Origin: Euptelea pleiosperma
Taxonomy: Eukaryota; Streptophyta; Magnoliopsida; Ranunculales; Eupteleaceae
Length of the DNA: 64,000 bases
Reading direction: 5' to 3'
NCBI GenBank assembly: GCA_035048495.1
Contig: CM068549.1
Location: 14,231,103-14,295,102 of the forward strand
How positions within the stretch are numbered: position 1 is the first letter of the stretch; every line of letters begins with the position of its first letter. Positions 22,460 through 34,531 of the stretch are shown in pieces. The notes under the pieces are model-generated. The model saw nothing but the letters and a program-made list of their open reading frames with translations, was not told where the DNA came from and ran no database searches. A program made the position numbers and the translations under genes.

Positions 22460-23480
22460 TCTTGCCATTAGGGGGAGAAAAGTCATTGGTAGAACGGCAC
22501 ATGAACATTCTTGAATGGTCTAGGTAAGGATTAACATCTCTGTAGGACAATTAACAAGGATTGACATCCCTGTAGGACAATCCGTTAATATAACAACGAA
22601 TGAATCATCAACAGTATGCTTGAAGCGTGATCGATCCGTTGGTATAAAAGATACAACTCCCAAGAAGCAGAAAGTACAAAAGATATGACTCTCAAAAAGC
22701 GGAGACTACAAAATGTTGTGAAGAAAGAACAATAAACAAATAATAAATCAAAGATGCAAATAACCACAACACAGATTTATGTGGTTCCCTTTAAAATGAG
22801 GTACGTCTATGGATCCACACCGATTCTACTATGCTCTAGGAATAAATAAATACACACAGTACAAGCTTGGGATACTCGTCCCTCACCAACTGAGGTATAT
22901 AAAACCCCAAGAAGAAATTAGGGTTTTCGTATATCTATGTGAGAATTATGGAAATGCCCTTAGAAAAAAGTCCTCCCAAAAAATTGTATATCTATAGCTG
23001 GACCTACGGAATCGTGCCTTCCTATACAGTGCTTCAAGCATCATCAGTCTCTACATAACACAACACAAAAGACATAATTCATAGAAAGCGGAGGGGAAGA
23101 AAGATGTGACTCTTAGGATGCTGATGACACAAATAAATCTATATGGCTCTTGCAGAAGTCGGTACTCTTAAAGAGGCCACACCCATAAAATAGAGAGAAG
23201 AAAAAGGTAACAGTTCGATCCACCATCTCTGAACAGACAGCCCTCAAAGAGGCACATGTACCTATAAATAAAGTGATCTCAATAAATTATGTCTATACGA
23301 GAGAAAAGTGAAATCATGATAAAATTTATCAAAAATGTATTTGCCATGAACTGTTAACATCATAAAGAATAATGAGGATCATGAACCACATACTGTCAAA
23401 GAATATTGGGATATAAGTGATTGGTCAAAGTGCTAGAAGCGATTTAGGTAAGGTCATATTCGCAAGTAACACCCGAAGCT
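22460..23480 (+). pseudogene. Ty1-copia pol remnant, integrase-RT linker part
   Basis: Shifting frames give FLPLGGEKSLVERHM (about 22460), then RIDIPVGQ...CLKRDRSVGIKDTTPKK (22558-22680), a linker type found between integrase and reverse transcriptase in Copia polyproteins, and VISINYVYTREKWN-like sequence near 23265-23310. A 30-bp duplication (AAGGATTRACATCYCTGTAGG) lies at 22526-22580. An unrelated insertion of about 350 bp (about 22700-23080, starting near GATTTATGTGGTTCCC) separates the pieces and may be an LTR or small retroelement fragment. Many stops; inactive. Confidence 0.6.
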
Positions 23481-23640
23481 GTAAAGGAACTTGTAATCCT
23501 AAAACCCAAAGTTGTAAAAGAACTTGTAGTCCTAACACCTGAAGTTGTAAATGAACTTGTACTCCTAACACTCAAATTTATAAAAAGAACCTGTAATCCT
23601 AACACTTGAAGTTGTAAAGGGACTTGTAGTCTTAACACCC
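23468..23640 (+). repeat. 33-bp coding minisatellite, left part
   Basis: Five units of about 33 bp, the first three exactly 33 bp, with consensus CCTGAAGTTGTAAAGGAACT then TGTAGTCCTAACA. In frame the unit reads PEVVKELVVLT. This equals the ...VVLTPEAVK... segment that precedes KPVGYKWVF in Copia polyproteins. The array therefore arose by tandem duplication of a piece of the pol gene. The solo LTR at 23641 interrupts it; it resumes at 26581. Confidence 0.88.
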
Positions 23641-26580
23641 TGATATTCGCTCAAAAGTGCTTATTTTAAGCAATTATCCTTATAGCGTTATCGCACTCTC
23701 CTACGTAAAATGCTCTATTTATCTACTTTTTTATGTAAGAGTTTCTTTTATTGCGTAGAACACACTTTTTTGGACAAAATGGTATATTTGCATGCATTAA
23801 ACACATTTTTGGAAGTCTAGATATAAAACCGTTCTAATTAAGTCTCATTTTGCGCTTCTTCTGTTGTAGGAAACCCTGAGTGGATGATTTTCGAGACTTG
23901 CGGGCCCAGATCGATCATGAAAGCCCATTATCAAAGCTTAAAGAGCCCACAGGCTATGACTAAAAGATATGGTCCAAATACGGGCTGAAAAAGAGGACTG
24001 AAGAGCCGGCCCAAAGAACGAAGAGAGTGGGAGAGCCAATGACCAAGAGATGGACCAAAGCGTTTAAAGCAGCATGAATCGACAAGGAATGATGGTATGC
24101 TCTACTGGTGAAGTGTGAGGAGTGACACAGTGAAGACGAGGGTTCTAGACCCTTTGACAGCTCATTTCTCAGTATTTTTTATTATTTTCTCTCTCATCGC
24201 TCCTAATTCTCTCTTTTCCCTCTCCACTTCAACCAGTCGATCATTTGATTGACCATCCGATTGTCATTCTCACCACACGATCTCTCCCCTATCACCCATT
24301 TAATCCCTCACTAGGCTAATCATCATCATCCTAATTCTTTCATCCCTCAATTCCACCGTTCGATCGCCATCCAATCTACCGTCTGATCATCCGATCTCTC
24401 TGATCGCTGTTGATGTCACCCGATGAACCACCATCTCAACCATCCTTCCATATTAAGCCCTTGACTCCCATCTCTTCGATCTCTCTCTCACAAAAGGGAA
24501 GAAAACCTCAAGGGTGTGTTTGGTTGCAGGGAAGAGGTGGCTATCGATGGTTGTGTTTTCCCAAGGAAAATGCATTTTTCTCTCTTGGTGACCAAACGCA
24601 CCCTAACCCACAAACCCCATGGCCAAACAGCCCTCTCGCATAAGGTCCACGCCTCGCAAGAGGCCCACAAACCTCATAGCCAATCGGCCCATAAACCTCG
24701 AGCCCGAGCCCGCAACGCACTTATGATTCCTCAAAATAAATAAAAAAATAAAACATAAAAAAAAAATTAAAAAAAAAAATATTTTTTTTTTAGAAACCGT
24801 GGGTTTCTAACCTTTTAAAACCAAAAAAGAAAACCTTAGGGTTTTCTTCTTCTTTTTTCCATCATCTTCCTCCCTTCTCTTTCATCCTCTTACCTCCTCC
24901 TTCTTCTCCGGCATGCCATTGCCGGCGAGGAGGTGGTGCGCCCTCCTCTTCCTTTCTTCCCTTTCTTCTTCTTCTTCTTCTTCCCTTTGTTCTTCTTCTT
25001 CTTCTTCTTCTTCTTCTTCTTCTTCTCTCCTTTGTCTTCTTCTTCTTTCACCGACCGGAGTTGCAGGCTGCAACTCCGACCGCCTCTGCTTCGTCGGTGC
25101 GCTGCTCCACCAGCAGCATCTCCCTCCCCTTTCTCTTCTTCTTCTTCTTCTTGTTCTTCTCCTTCCTCTCCTTGAAGCTTCGGCTCTTCCTTAAAGCCTC
25201 TTTCTTCTTCTTCTTCCACATTCCTCGCCGGAGTTGCAGGTCTGCAACTCCGGCCATATTCCCCATCTTTCCTCTCCTCTCTCAGTCGTCTCTTGGCTCC
25301 ACTTCCACATTCTCTCCATTTTCTTCAATACCCAGCTCGCTCCTCTCCCAAAAAACCGTCCACACCTTGTTGATCCACCCTCTACAACCATCCTCCATTA
25401 GCTCCACACCTTGCTGGCCGAACCAGCAAGGTTCTTTTTTACTTCCTCTACCGCCTGTCCTTGGACTGGTGCGACCATCCATTGGAGCGCATCCACCACG
25501 TCTTCGTTCACACCAGCAGCTCCTTTTCCCTGCTGTTGCAGACCGTGGACTCCATCTTTCTTCCCTCTCTTCATCCCCCCACCACATTTTCTCCTTACCA
25601 TTGAGGGCCTCTCCATCACGCTGCCAACAAGGAGAAGCCGTCACCACTCCATTACCGCCTCACCACGACCTACAATACTGAGTTGCAGGCCTGCTTCTCC
25701 AAGCCGTTCAAAAACAAAAAAAAAGGAAAGAAAAGAGAAAGGAGAAGAAGAAGAGGAGAAGAGGAAGCCGTCTTCTCTTGGGTGTCCACCACCACGAGCT
25801 CCACCGCCAACTAGCACCCTGTGGATGATCTGCCTCTGCAACTCCGTCCAGCAACAACACCACCTGGTTCTTCTAGTCGTCCAGCACCAGCAACGTTTCT
25901 ACAGCCTGCAACAAGTGCCTTGGCTTCCCAACGCCTCCATCCTCATCACCAAGGCTTGCCGGAGCATGCAACTCCAGCGTCTCCTTCTTCCGTAGCCACC
26001 AAAGTCACCACGGCCTCACTTGGCCCGTTTTCATGGCCATCCCATCCTCGGGATGATTCACTCAAGATAAGTTCAAAGGTAAAAAAAAAATAAAAAAATC
26101 TCTTTCTCTCTCTACCATTTTCTTTCTCTCTCTATCACTTACTCTCTCTTCTCTAGGTTCTCTCTCTAGAACCTTAACTTTTTCTCTATTTTCCCTCTTT
26201 AAATCCTCAATTTCCCTCTCTAATTTTCATGTTTTCTAATTAGGTTTTTTTGATGTTTTATGATTGTATGCGCATTTGATAAATCAATAAAGCAATTTGA
26301 TTATTATGTTTTGGTGTTTTTCAGTGCATCTTAATCTAGAAATTGTCACTAAAATCATATTTTCAATCACCACTCTCACCTCTCCATGATTTTCTAGCAA
26401 AAATTCCATCATTTTATATTCAAATTTGCGCTAACCTGACTAATCCCGAGTGCGGATCGACATCCGACACAAGCCACTGTGCAAAATTGCTCATTTTACA
26501 CGTTAAAAGTCTCGGATTAATTACAAATTTGTTGAGATTAGGGTTTCCGTAACCAACAACGCGGGAAAAACCTAGTTTCA
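23641..26580 (+). mobile_element. Solo LTR (LTR-X copy 2) inside the Copia minisatellite
   Basis: It starts TGATATTCGCTC and ends CCTAGTTTCA, with CACCC before and CATCC after, a 5-bp target duplication with one change. At 2940 bp it is the longest complete copy. It holds TTC tracts (24960-25035), perfect GGAGTTGCAG/CTGCAACTCC palindromes (25055-25079 and 25228-25253), and the GTGCGGAT...ATCCGACAC block near 26450. Open frames inside are tract artefacts. Confidence 0.9.
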
Positions 26581-26855
26581 CATCCAAATCTATAAAAAGA
26601 ACCTAGAGTCCTAACACTTGAAGTTGTAAAGGGACTTGTAGTCCTAACACCAAAATCTATAAAAAGGACCTGTAGTCCTAACACCTGAAGCTGTAAAGGA
26701 TCATATAGTCTTAAACGCTTGAAGCCTTTAAGCGTGTAATTAGTCATAAATGATCAATGCATATTTAGAATCGCTAGCAACACGCAAAGTATTCGGATCT
26801 ATAGTCCTAACACTTGAAGCTGTAAAACCTGTGAAACACAAGTGGGTGTTCATAT
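26581..26855 (+). repeat. 33-bp coding minisatellite, right part, joining pol
   Basis: About five more units (33-34 bp, the later ones degenerate) end in TCCTAACACTTGAAGCTGTAAAACC, which reads VLTLEAVKP and leads straight into VKHKWVFI, the first conserved block of a Copia reverse transcriptase. A second upstream start of the same region (AYLESLATRKVFGSIV near 26760-26810) shows that the duplicated piece came from just this point. Confidence 0.85.
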
Positions 26856-28465
26856 GAAAATATAATGAAAAAGTTGAGATCGTCAACTATAAGGCACGAC
26901 TTATAGTACAAGGTTTTTAACAGAGATCTGACATCAATTATGAAAAAATATATTCCAACGTCATGGATACGATTATAATTCGATTCTTAATTTGTCTAGT
27001 AGTCTTAGAAGGACTCGACATATAACTTATGGGCATGGTTACAATATATCTATATTGACAAATATCTATATGAAAGTCCTAGAATGACTCAAATTGTCTG
27101 AAGCAAATGGCATGAAGCCACGTAACATATTTGTACGCAATCAAACTACGACAATCCATGTATGGATTAAAGCATTGCGGACACATGTAGTATATATTAT
27201 CGCCTCATCGAATATCTAATAAAAGAATGATATGTTAACAAATCAAATATGCCTGTGCATTTTACTAAGAAAGTAGAAATCGAATTTACTATTATCGCAC
27301 TGTATGTAGACATGCAATATGAATCTTGTTGAACTCTTGAAGTGCTCACAGAAATCTCTGTATACCTGAATAAAGAATTTGAGACAAGAGATTTTAGAAA
27401 AATAAAATGTTATCTCGGCCTATAGATCGAACATCTCTCAAGTGAAATCTTTGTACACTAATCCACATACGCCGAAAAATTCATGAAGTGCTTTAACATG
27501 GGTATACTTAAAGCTCACCCACCGAGTTCTTCAATGATTGTCCGATCACTTAACGTTAAGATGCACATTTTTCATCCTCAAGAAGATGAAAAAACACTCA
27601 TCGGTCCCAATGGACCATATCTCAACACAATTAATTCCCTAATGCACTTGGCATATTGCACTCGGCCCAGCATTGCATTCTCGGACAACGTATCGACAAT
27701 ATACAGTTTTGCAACAATTCTATGCTGACACTAGATATCTTTCTGATCCTCATAAGGCTTTATCACAAACAAGATATGTATTCACTGACGACAACACATG
27801 AATCTCATGGTGATCCATCAAGTAGACTGTGGTCACCACGTCTTCGAATCACTCAATGAAGTTAGCTGCTAATACAAATGGTTGAGATCTGTAGCCCACC
27901 ATATTCGGAACACATGTGGTTTCTCTTCAATTACAGACATCATGACGACGTTGTATGGATATAATCTAGCATATATCGCACAGATTAAAACTGGGTATAC
28001 CAATGGTGAAAGAACCAAGCATATCTCACTAAATTTATTTTTACACTCATGAGCTCTTGTAGAGCCGCGATATTGACATAAAGTAGATACATTCAAAATG
28101 ACAATCTTGCAGATATGTTTACCAAGGCACCACTTACATCAACATCCAAGAGATTGGTATTTTGAATCGACATGCGTCAACTCCAAGACTTTTCTAGTAT
28201 GGCATGCTCAAATCAGGGGGTGCATCAATGAAATAGGATGATCATATTCTAAAAGGACTTTTTGTGTACTGTACTCTTTTTCTTTCGATCAGGTTTTATC
28301 CCACTGAGATTTCTTGACAAGGTTTTAATGAGGCAGTCTCAAACGCATTCGCCATAATCCATTGATACACAGTACTCTTTTTCCTTCGATTGGGTTTTAT
28401 CCCACTGGATTTTCTTGACCAGGTTTTAAGGAGACGGTTTCCACAAAGCGGCGGACATCTAAGGG
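26830..28465 (+). pseudogene. Ty1-copia reverse transcriptase / RNase H remnant
   Basis: The reading runs KVEIVNYKARLIVQGF (26868 onward), INYEKIYSNVMDTIIIRFLI, a GLDI-LMGMVT-IYLY block, then after many breaks a GPYLNTINSLMHLAYCTRP piece near 27610-27670, the RNase H entry region. Near 28262-28440 a segment of about 100 bp (ACTCTTTTTCTTTCGATCAG...GGTTTTATCCCACTG) is present twice in tandem; this is the usual 3' untranslated motif of Copia elements. Dense stops and frameshifts; inactive. Confidence 0.8.
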
Positions 28466-28690
28466 GGAGTGTTGTAAATGTAATTAACGTCCATAAGTGA
28501 TGGCTGACCGTCACTCATTATGACGTCAGTTAGACTATAAACTTGAATGTAGACTTCAATGTTGTAACTCCCTCATGGGGCTATATATATGTATGCTTCG
28601 ATCTATAGAATATATGAGAAATCCATCTCATTCACAACCGAAATAGATTAAATTGTCTTTGTTTTAATTGGACACGTGTTCTCTAACGTC
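28461..28690 (+). mobile_element. Copia 3' polypurine tract and LTR
   Basis: AAGGGGGAG (28461-28469) is a polypurine tract and TGTTGTAAATGTAATTAACG begins the LTR at 28470. A TATATATATGTATG block near 28583 fits a promoter. The LTR's 3' limit is not certain. Just beyond it stands GGTATCAAAG (28697), like the tRNA-Met primer-binding site that normally follows a 5' LTR, not a 3' LTR. Confidence 0.6.
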
Positions 28691-28699
28691 GAATTCGGT

Positions 28700-30260
28700 A
28701 TCAAAGTTTTGATATCGGCTGTCATCGTAGATTTACCCTCTACAAAATGCCAGTACCATGCAACTACTTCAAAGCCAACGTGATGCCGATTAGTATGATT
28801 ACCAAGATATTGGCGAAACCTCATATAATCAAGAATATATGTACCTATAAACACATGAAAACCAATAATTTTAGAATTTATTCCAACATATAGTACCCTT
28901 GTCTATCTCACATTTCGTCTACCATGTGTTGGCACATTGAACTTATTTTTGGTCTTGCTTTAGTGACCAATCTCGGTCACTAAAGCATGCACCGTGCACT
29001 TGAGAAGTACCCATGATAACCTTTACAAAACTATTTTTTAAAATATTAAATTTCAAAATTTAAAACAGAAGTTCTCTAAAGTGTAGGCCCGTGAGCTTAC
29101 AACAATCTGACTCAGCCCATTTTTTGGGCCCAAGCCCAACTCGCCCTATTTATATGTCCGGTGCGCCTACTCTAAGGGTCGAGCCTGGGTTTGACATTTG
29201 AAGCTTGGCCCAGCCTGGCCCTTACCCATTTCATTAGGCCCGGCCCATGCTGTTTGCCCTCTCTTTTGTGCCCATGATACTCCAGCCCTGCCCGAGGCCT
29301 GGCCCTTAGCCCGACACACCTAAGGACCAAGGGTCGGGCCTGGGCATGGGATTTCGTTTGCATGTGTCCCAACACGGCTTGACCTATTTAAATATCGACC
29401 CATAAGGAGCCCAACCCGCTAGCGGGTCAGCCTAGATTACACCCCTACTCAAATGTACAGGCTTTAATGACGGAGATGGGTCACTAAAGGAAGTGACCAA
29501 AAGTGGGCTCTGCACATTTCTACGAGCAGACCTAGAATTTTAGAGTCTATTTTTTTATCACGAAGGTCGTCTTATCACTGTCGATAACACTTAAAAAACT
29601 TGTTTTAAAATTTAAAATTTTTGAAAACAATTTCAATACATTCTTCAAGGTAAATTCGTTAGGATTCAATCACCCTAAAAAATAATAAACATGGATCTAG
29701 AACTCTAGAACATGATCAAGTCCATTTGATCGAACAACATCATTAATGATATACCTTTATAGCCGTTTGATTGATGTGTAAGCTAGATCCGACGATCGAG
29801 ATCGGTTTCCAAGCTTGATGAACTTTGGAGAGGGGAACTTCTTTCTTCTTCCTTTGCCAAAATCGATGGGACTGGAAATGGCTTGGTGAAGAGAGGGACG
29901 CCCCTTCCTATACACCTTTGATTTCTCACATTAGTGATACCCTTAGCTAGGGTACGTTCACTTTTTGCCAAAGCAAACCACCGTTGGATTCTCATAATAC
30001 ACACCCGACAAGGACTGTCTCGTGAGCCTGTCATAAAAGGGTATGTCATGGGAGCCCAACCCTATATCCAAACCTACAGAGTTTGCCCCACGTTGAATAA
30101 ATGTTAAACATGAACACCAATAATTATATTTGAATGAGTTAGGTAATTGAGCACCCACTTATACCCCTAGATCAGAGAAAATATTTGCTGGCCCCGGGTA
30201 CTTCACCCTCGCAAAAATGCCATATGGACTAAGTTAAAGGGGTTGGGCTCCAGGACCAGC
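28700..30260. other. No gene; diverged repeats
   Basis: TTTAGTGACCAATCTCGGTC with ACTAAAG near 28965-28985, and the related GACGGAGATGGGTCACTAAAG near 29470, suggest the two ends of an old inverted-repeat element. Between them is a GCCC-rich stretch (GGCCCGGCCC near 29240). From 29640 to 30230 nothing is assignable. Confidence 0.4.
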
Positions 30261-30261
30261 C

Positions 30262-30640
30262 TTTTTTGACCGGTTACAAGACCCAATATGAGCCACGTGG
30301 CACACTCTTAGAGGACTCTGACCGTATGGATGTTTGGCCAGTCCCTAGGTAGACTTATAAACCAAAAATCAGCCTGATTAGTGATTTCTATGCTCTGGAT
30401 TGGACTTGTTTTCATGGGTTGATCTCCACTGGGGGAATTTGAGCAGTCTTTGAGGTACAAAGATCCAAAGGTTCGAAATCAGTATTCAAGCTGATTTTTG
30501 GTTTGTTGGTCTACCTAGGGACTGGCCAAACATCCATACGGTCAGAGTCCTCTAAGAGTGTGCCACGTGGCTTATATTGTGTCCTGTAATGGGGGCCGGT
30601 CAAAAAAGGGCGGTCCTTAGAGCCCGACCCTAGTTTAAGG
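30262..30640. repeat. R1 copy with two GCCACGTGGC boxes
   Basis: A full palindrome from GACCGGTTACAAGACCCAATATGAG-type left sequence to GTGTCCTGTAATGGGGGCCGGTC on the right. G-boxes are at 30292-30301 and 30562-30571. It ends in a run (AAAAAGGGCGGTCC, GAGCCCGACC) that also occurs at R3 ends. Confidence 0.75.
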
Positions 30641-30663
30641 CCAACTGACTTTATGGATGTTTG

Positions 30664-30880
30664 GACCAAGGTTTAAAAATTGGCCGTTATAACGAAAATA
30701 ACGGCAGTTATAACGGATTCGGACCTACCCTGTTATGTTACATACCGTTAAAACGCCCAGAAAATAACAGCTGTTATAACAAAAATAACGGCCATTATTT
30801 TTCCATTATAACGAAAAGAACGACCGCTATTTTCTGGAAAATTTTGTGAAAACAAAGGCCATTTTTTCCGTTTTTTTCCT
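30664..30880. repeat. Partial R2 repeat
   Basis: AAGGTTTAAAAATTGGCCG followed by repeated CGTTATAACGAAAATAACGG blocks, with the right half lost. Confidence 0.7.
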
Positions 30881-30984
30881 GTCATTTGGGTACATGGCAA
30901 AAAGCACGCAACCATTGTGCCCTTATGACAGTCCTTTAAAAACTCGAGTAAAACTTTGATGACAGGACCCTATCATCGAGGCCA

Positions 30985-31660
30985 ATGACAGGGCACAATA
31001 TGAGCAACGTGGCACACTCTTACAGGACTCTGACCGTACGGATGTTTTTCCAATCCCTAGGTGGACCTACAAACCAAAATCACATCAACACTCGATACAG
31101 TAATATGCTCGTCCTATGTGGTAGACGACCTACATTGATTGGTTCACACTATGGTGTCGCCACACATTGATCAGTCAAAAACTAAGCGGTAACCACTTTG
31201 ATCACTACATTATCTGGTCAATCTCAATTTCGCACCAGCCCGGATTGCATGTTAATTCATTGCTATTGGTTCGGTTGGGGCTAGAGCAAGAAAGAAAAGA
31301 AAATGATTGTCTTTTAACCAGCGCCCTCTTTTGGGTACGGATGTTTTTCCAAACCCTGCTTGGGTTCACTGCATTGAGATGCACTTTGCACTCCGGTGCA
31401 AATGCAGTGAGTGGCAATGCTCTCACTTGCCACAGTTTTTGGGCTGCACTTGCATCTATTTTGTTAAAGAGTTTGTAAGGGCTTAGTAACCACTTGCACG
31501 CCAGCTCATTTGCACGCCCCCAATCAATCATGTGCATTCCAAAATTATGGCAAGTGAATACATTTGCATCCCAGTGCAGCGAACCAAGCACGGGGATGCA
31601 TTCTGCACTCCAGTGCAAATGCGGTGAGTTGCATTGCAGTCACTTACCACTTATCACTTA
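30985..31660. repeat. R1 fragment with a GCAAATGCAGTGAG-type element
   Basis: 30985-31080 is the left arm of R1. Near 31355-31640, TTTGCACTCCGGTGCAAATGC, TTGCATCCCAGTGCAGCG and CGAACCAAGC resemble the termini of the Tourist-like element at 58503-59903. TACGGATGTTTTTCCAA occurs twice (31038 and 31338). No protein. Confidence 0.5.
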
Positions 31661-31689
31661 CCAGTGTAATCTGGCCCATGGATTATTTT

Positions 31690-32010
31690 GGCCCATTCAT
31701 TCTAATAAGATAAAATCAGACGGCTATCTTTGTTTTCAAAGGTTAAAGACTTGTATGTAAAGTTATCTTCAGTTGTTTTTTTAGGTATTGTGAGTGATGA
31801 GAGTTGAGTTTTTGGGTTTCTTATGTTCCTCTTGTAAAATCAAGAGATTTATTCCCTTCGTTGGTGATCGATCTCCAGACGTATCCCGCATCATATAAAC
31901 TACGTATATCTTGTGTTGTGGTTTGCTTGTTTCTTATTTTTCCTTCTTCTAGCTTTGCATCTAATGGTGTATTAGCGCACATTGGTTTGAGCTGCACAGC
32001 CATGCATTGA
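31690..32010 (+). mobile_element. Copia-type LTR remnant
   Basis: The string CTCCAGACGTATCCCGCATC, followed by ACTACGTATATCTTGTGTTG, resembles the 3' part of many plant Copia LTRs. No second LTR, polypurine tract or pol sequence is visible nearby. Confidence 0.45.
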
Positions 32011-32019
32011 CAATCCTTT

Positions 32020-33060
32020 CCACGCAATTTTAGTTTTCACTAGAGTCTGCACAATCCTTCACTTAATGTTCTGTTAATGTATCAAGTCCATAATGAGAAT
32101 TTTATTTTTGTTTGTATTTTCTAGATTCTTCAATTTTAGTCTCTTAACTCAATTAGGATTATATTTAGACAAGCAAGTCAAGTTAGGGTTAAGAAATTTC
32201 AATTTAAAAGTCAAGTTTGAGCAATTAGGAGAGTTTCTAATTTCTAGGTTTAGGGAAGTTGAAATGGAGTAAAAGAAGCCAATCCTACCAGGATTTTATC
32301 TTCACTTTTTGGCCGATGCCAACAAGACTATGATGCCCAAATACTGATGTCGATATGGACAAGGATATGGGAAGCAGGGATAGGACTCGACATTTTCCAA
32401 AATTAAGGCTAAGGATATGGATACGGGTACCCTACGAATTTCTTAAAAATTATGGCATGGATAATTTCACATAATATGTTATAAAGTGTACACACAGAGA
32501 TGCACAAACGTGTGTCAAACATACAATAAAAAGGCGTATGATAATACAAAAAAGTGGTATAAAATATTTTATTTTAAATTACTTATAAAATGAACACTGC
32601 TGCAATATTGATTTAAACTAATGTTAATATTAATATACTATTTTTGTGACTGTTAAAAAATCCTACCCATGTCATATCCTATGGATACTGGTACTTTGGT
32701 AAGATACAGGTATTCGGGTATCATAGCAACAAAATCAATGGTACTAATCCGCATCATTACCACTCTGTTAACTGAATCCACATCTTAAATCTATCCCCAT
32801 GCAACACCCCACAATCCTTAGGTAGAAATCGGCTTAGCCACATCACATGCAAGTCCCTCTTGGGCCACATGTAAGCTCAATCATCCCTTGCTCCAACAAT
32901 ACTCCATCAAGCCAATGCAAGGTCCCCATTGCAAGCCTCACCCACCAAATATGCCCCTCGCTAGACCAAGAAACTCCATAGATATAGGTGGTGTCAGACA
33001 TTGGGGCTTCAACCATAGAGAGACATCGCCCAAAGAACTAGACAACCACCAAACATATCC
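32020..33060. other. No gene recognised
   Basis: AT-rich left part. Around 32350-32760 are repeated phrases such as GGATATGGATACGGG and GGTACTTTGGTAAG. The right part (32760-33060) is C-rich but without homology I can name. Confidence 0.35.
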
Positions 33061-33061
33061 T

Positions 33062-33765
33062 CCACCCTTGAGAAGGATATTTATTATGAATAAAACATTA
33101 TTAGGAAAATGGCTGTGGAGGTTTAATGAGGAGGATTTAGCTCTTTGGAGGCAGGTTATTGGTCAAAATTTGGTTGCGCGATTGGCAAAGAGATACTTTG
33201 CTGGCATGAATTGTTATTTCTCTGATAGCAATGGAGAAATTCAATAGGCTCTGCAATTTAGAAGAAACTTGCTGGACAGAGAGATTGACAAGTGTGGGCA
33301 GTGCTTCTTAGCCGGCTTGAAGGGTTCTGTTGAGACCAGGGGCAGAAGTATGATCGTGTCTGGACTCTGGAGTCGGGATCACAAAGGAAAATTCGGGGAG
33401 AAAGTCAATTCCTACTAGGGTGGAGGCGTTTGTTTGGACCGTGGTTCTGGATAAAATCTAGACGGTCGATCACCTAAACATGACATGACGATTCCTGATA
33501 GATGTCTGATGGGCAAAGCCCAAGATGAGTTAGTTAATCGTTTTCATCAATTGCAATTTCGCTTGGGAAGTGTGAGCATTTTTCTTCTGGCATTTGGCAA
33601 TTATTGGGTTATGCATAGGGAGATAGGGGTCATTTTTTCTTCTTGGGAATCTGGGCCATTTGGTACCGAAAAACTATGGAAGATCATGCCTTACGTAGAA
33701 TTTTTTAAGATCGCATCAGATCTTTGCCGGAGGTGTGCAAGGCTATTGGTAGGCTGTTAGTAGAT
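33062..33765 (+). pseudogene. LINE ORF2 3' fragment (RT tail and zinc-binding domain)
   Basis: NKTLLGKWLWRFNEEDLALWRQVI near 33088-33160 is the familiar tail of plant LINE reverse transcriptases (xxALLxKWLWRF). Then RVEAFVWTVVLDKI (33420) and MTIPDRCLMG (33485), HQLQFRL and SSWESGPFGTEKLWKIMPY correspond to the zf-RVT domain that follows. The expected zinc cysteines are largely lost, and stops (33246, 33472) and a frameshift break it. A 5'-truncated dead copy. Confidence 0.75.
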
Positions 33766-33989
33766 TTGGTGCTACTATTAGAAGAGTTCAATGGCATTAA
33801 GCTTGGGTAAACAGAACGGTCTGGGTGTCATAGCAACTAAGAGGTTATGCAAGACCAATTTGCAATGGTGCATTTGTAAAGGAACTCCAAAAATCTGAGA
33901 CAAAAAACAAAGGGAGTGCATATTCGCGCACCCCATTTCCTGTTGGGGCGGACTCCTGGTCGGGGGCACACCCCAAAACAAGAAATCTC

Positions 33990-34190
33990 TCTTTTAGACG
34001 AGTAAAACTTAGTTGACCGACAACCGCCCTAGGTGGACCTACAAACCAAAAATCAACCGGATTAGTGATTTCAAACCTTTTGATCTTGTACCCCAAATAA
34101 TGGTAGATAATGCTTAAATTTCCACGGTTAAAATCAACCCATGAAAATGACTCCAATCCAATGCTTAGAAATCACTTATCAGGTTGAAAA
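33990..34190. repeat. Partial R1 repeat
   Basis: GAGTAAAACTTAGTTGACC, CCCTAGGTGGACCTACAAACC and ATCAACCGGATTAGTGATTTC are the left arm of R1; the right arm is reduced to ACCCATGAAAATGAC and CACTTATCAGG. Confidence 0.6.
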
Positions 34191-34531
34191 TGGGGTGTGT
34201 GAATATGCACTCCCTTCAATAAACTACATCTTAGATACATAAAATATGAAAACTGTCCCATTTTAACAATGAAATTTGACACTTTATGTTACTAATACAA
34301 CATGTCAACAACGCAATACACGAGATAAGAACAAGTCATACAAATCGGAATCTGGAAGAGAGTAGTACTAGAACTACTTTTAGATACAGTAAATAGACAG
34401 GAAATATTTTCGGTACCTGATCGAATGTCGAGGGATCAGTTGGTCAGGAATTTCGCAAGATTGTTTTTATTTGACTGATCGAATTAGGATTGGTTCATCA
34501 CGACTTAACCTTGAGAACTTTACTTGGTCGA

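Noticed and set aside
23468..23640. Regular repeat that might suggest a CRISPR array
   Set aside because: Units are contiguous with no spacers, and they are recognisable pol codons; the genome is eukaryotic.
24880..26095. Long frames on both strands near TTC tracts
   Set aside because: Same cause as above in LTR-X copy 2; no domain, no family.
18592..26580. Two neighbouring LTR-X copies as the two LTRs of one element
   Set aside because: Each has its own 5-bp duplication, and the DNA between is PMD, R1 and Copia sequence, not an internal region.
29172..29375. Frame in the GCCC-rich region
   Set aside because: Composition effect of a GGCCCGGCCC repeat; no family motif.
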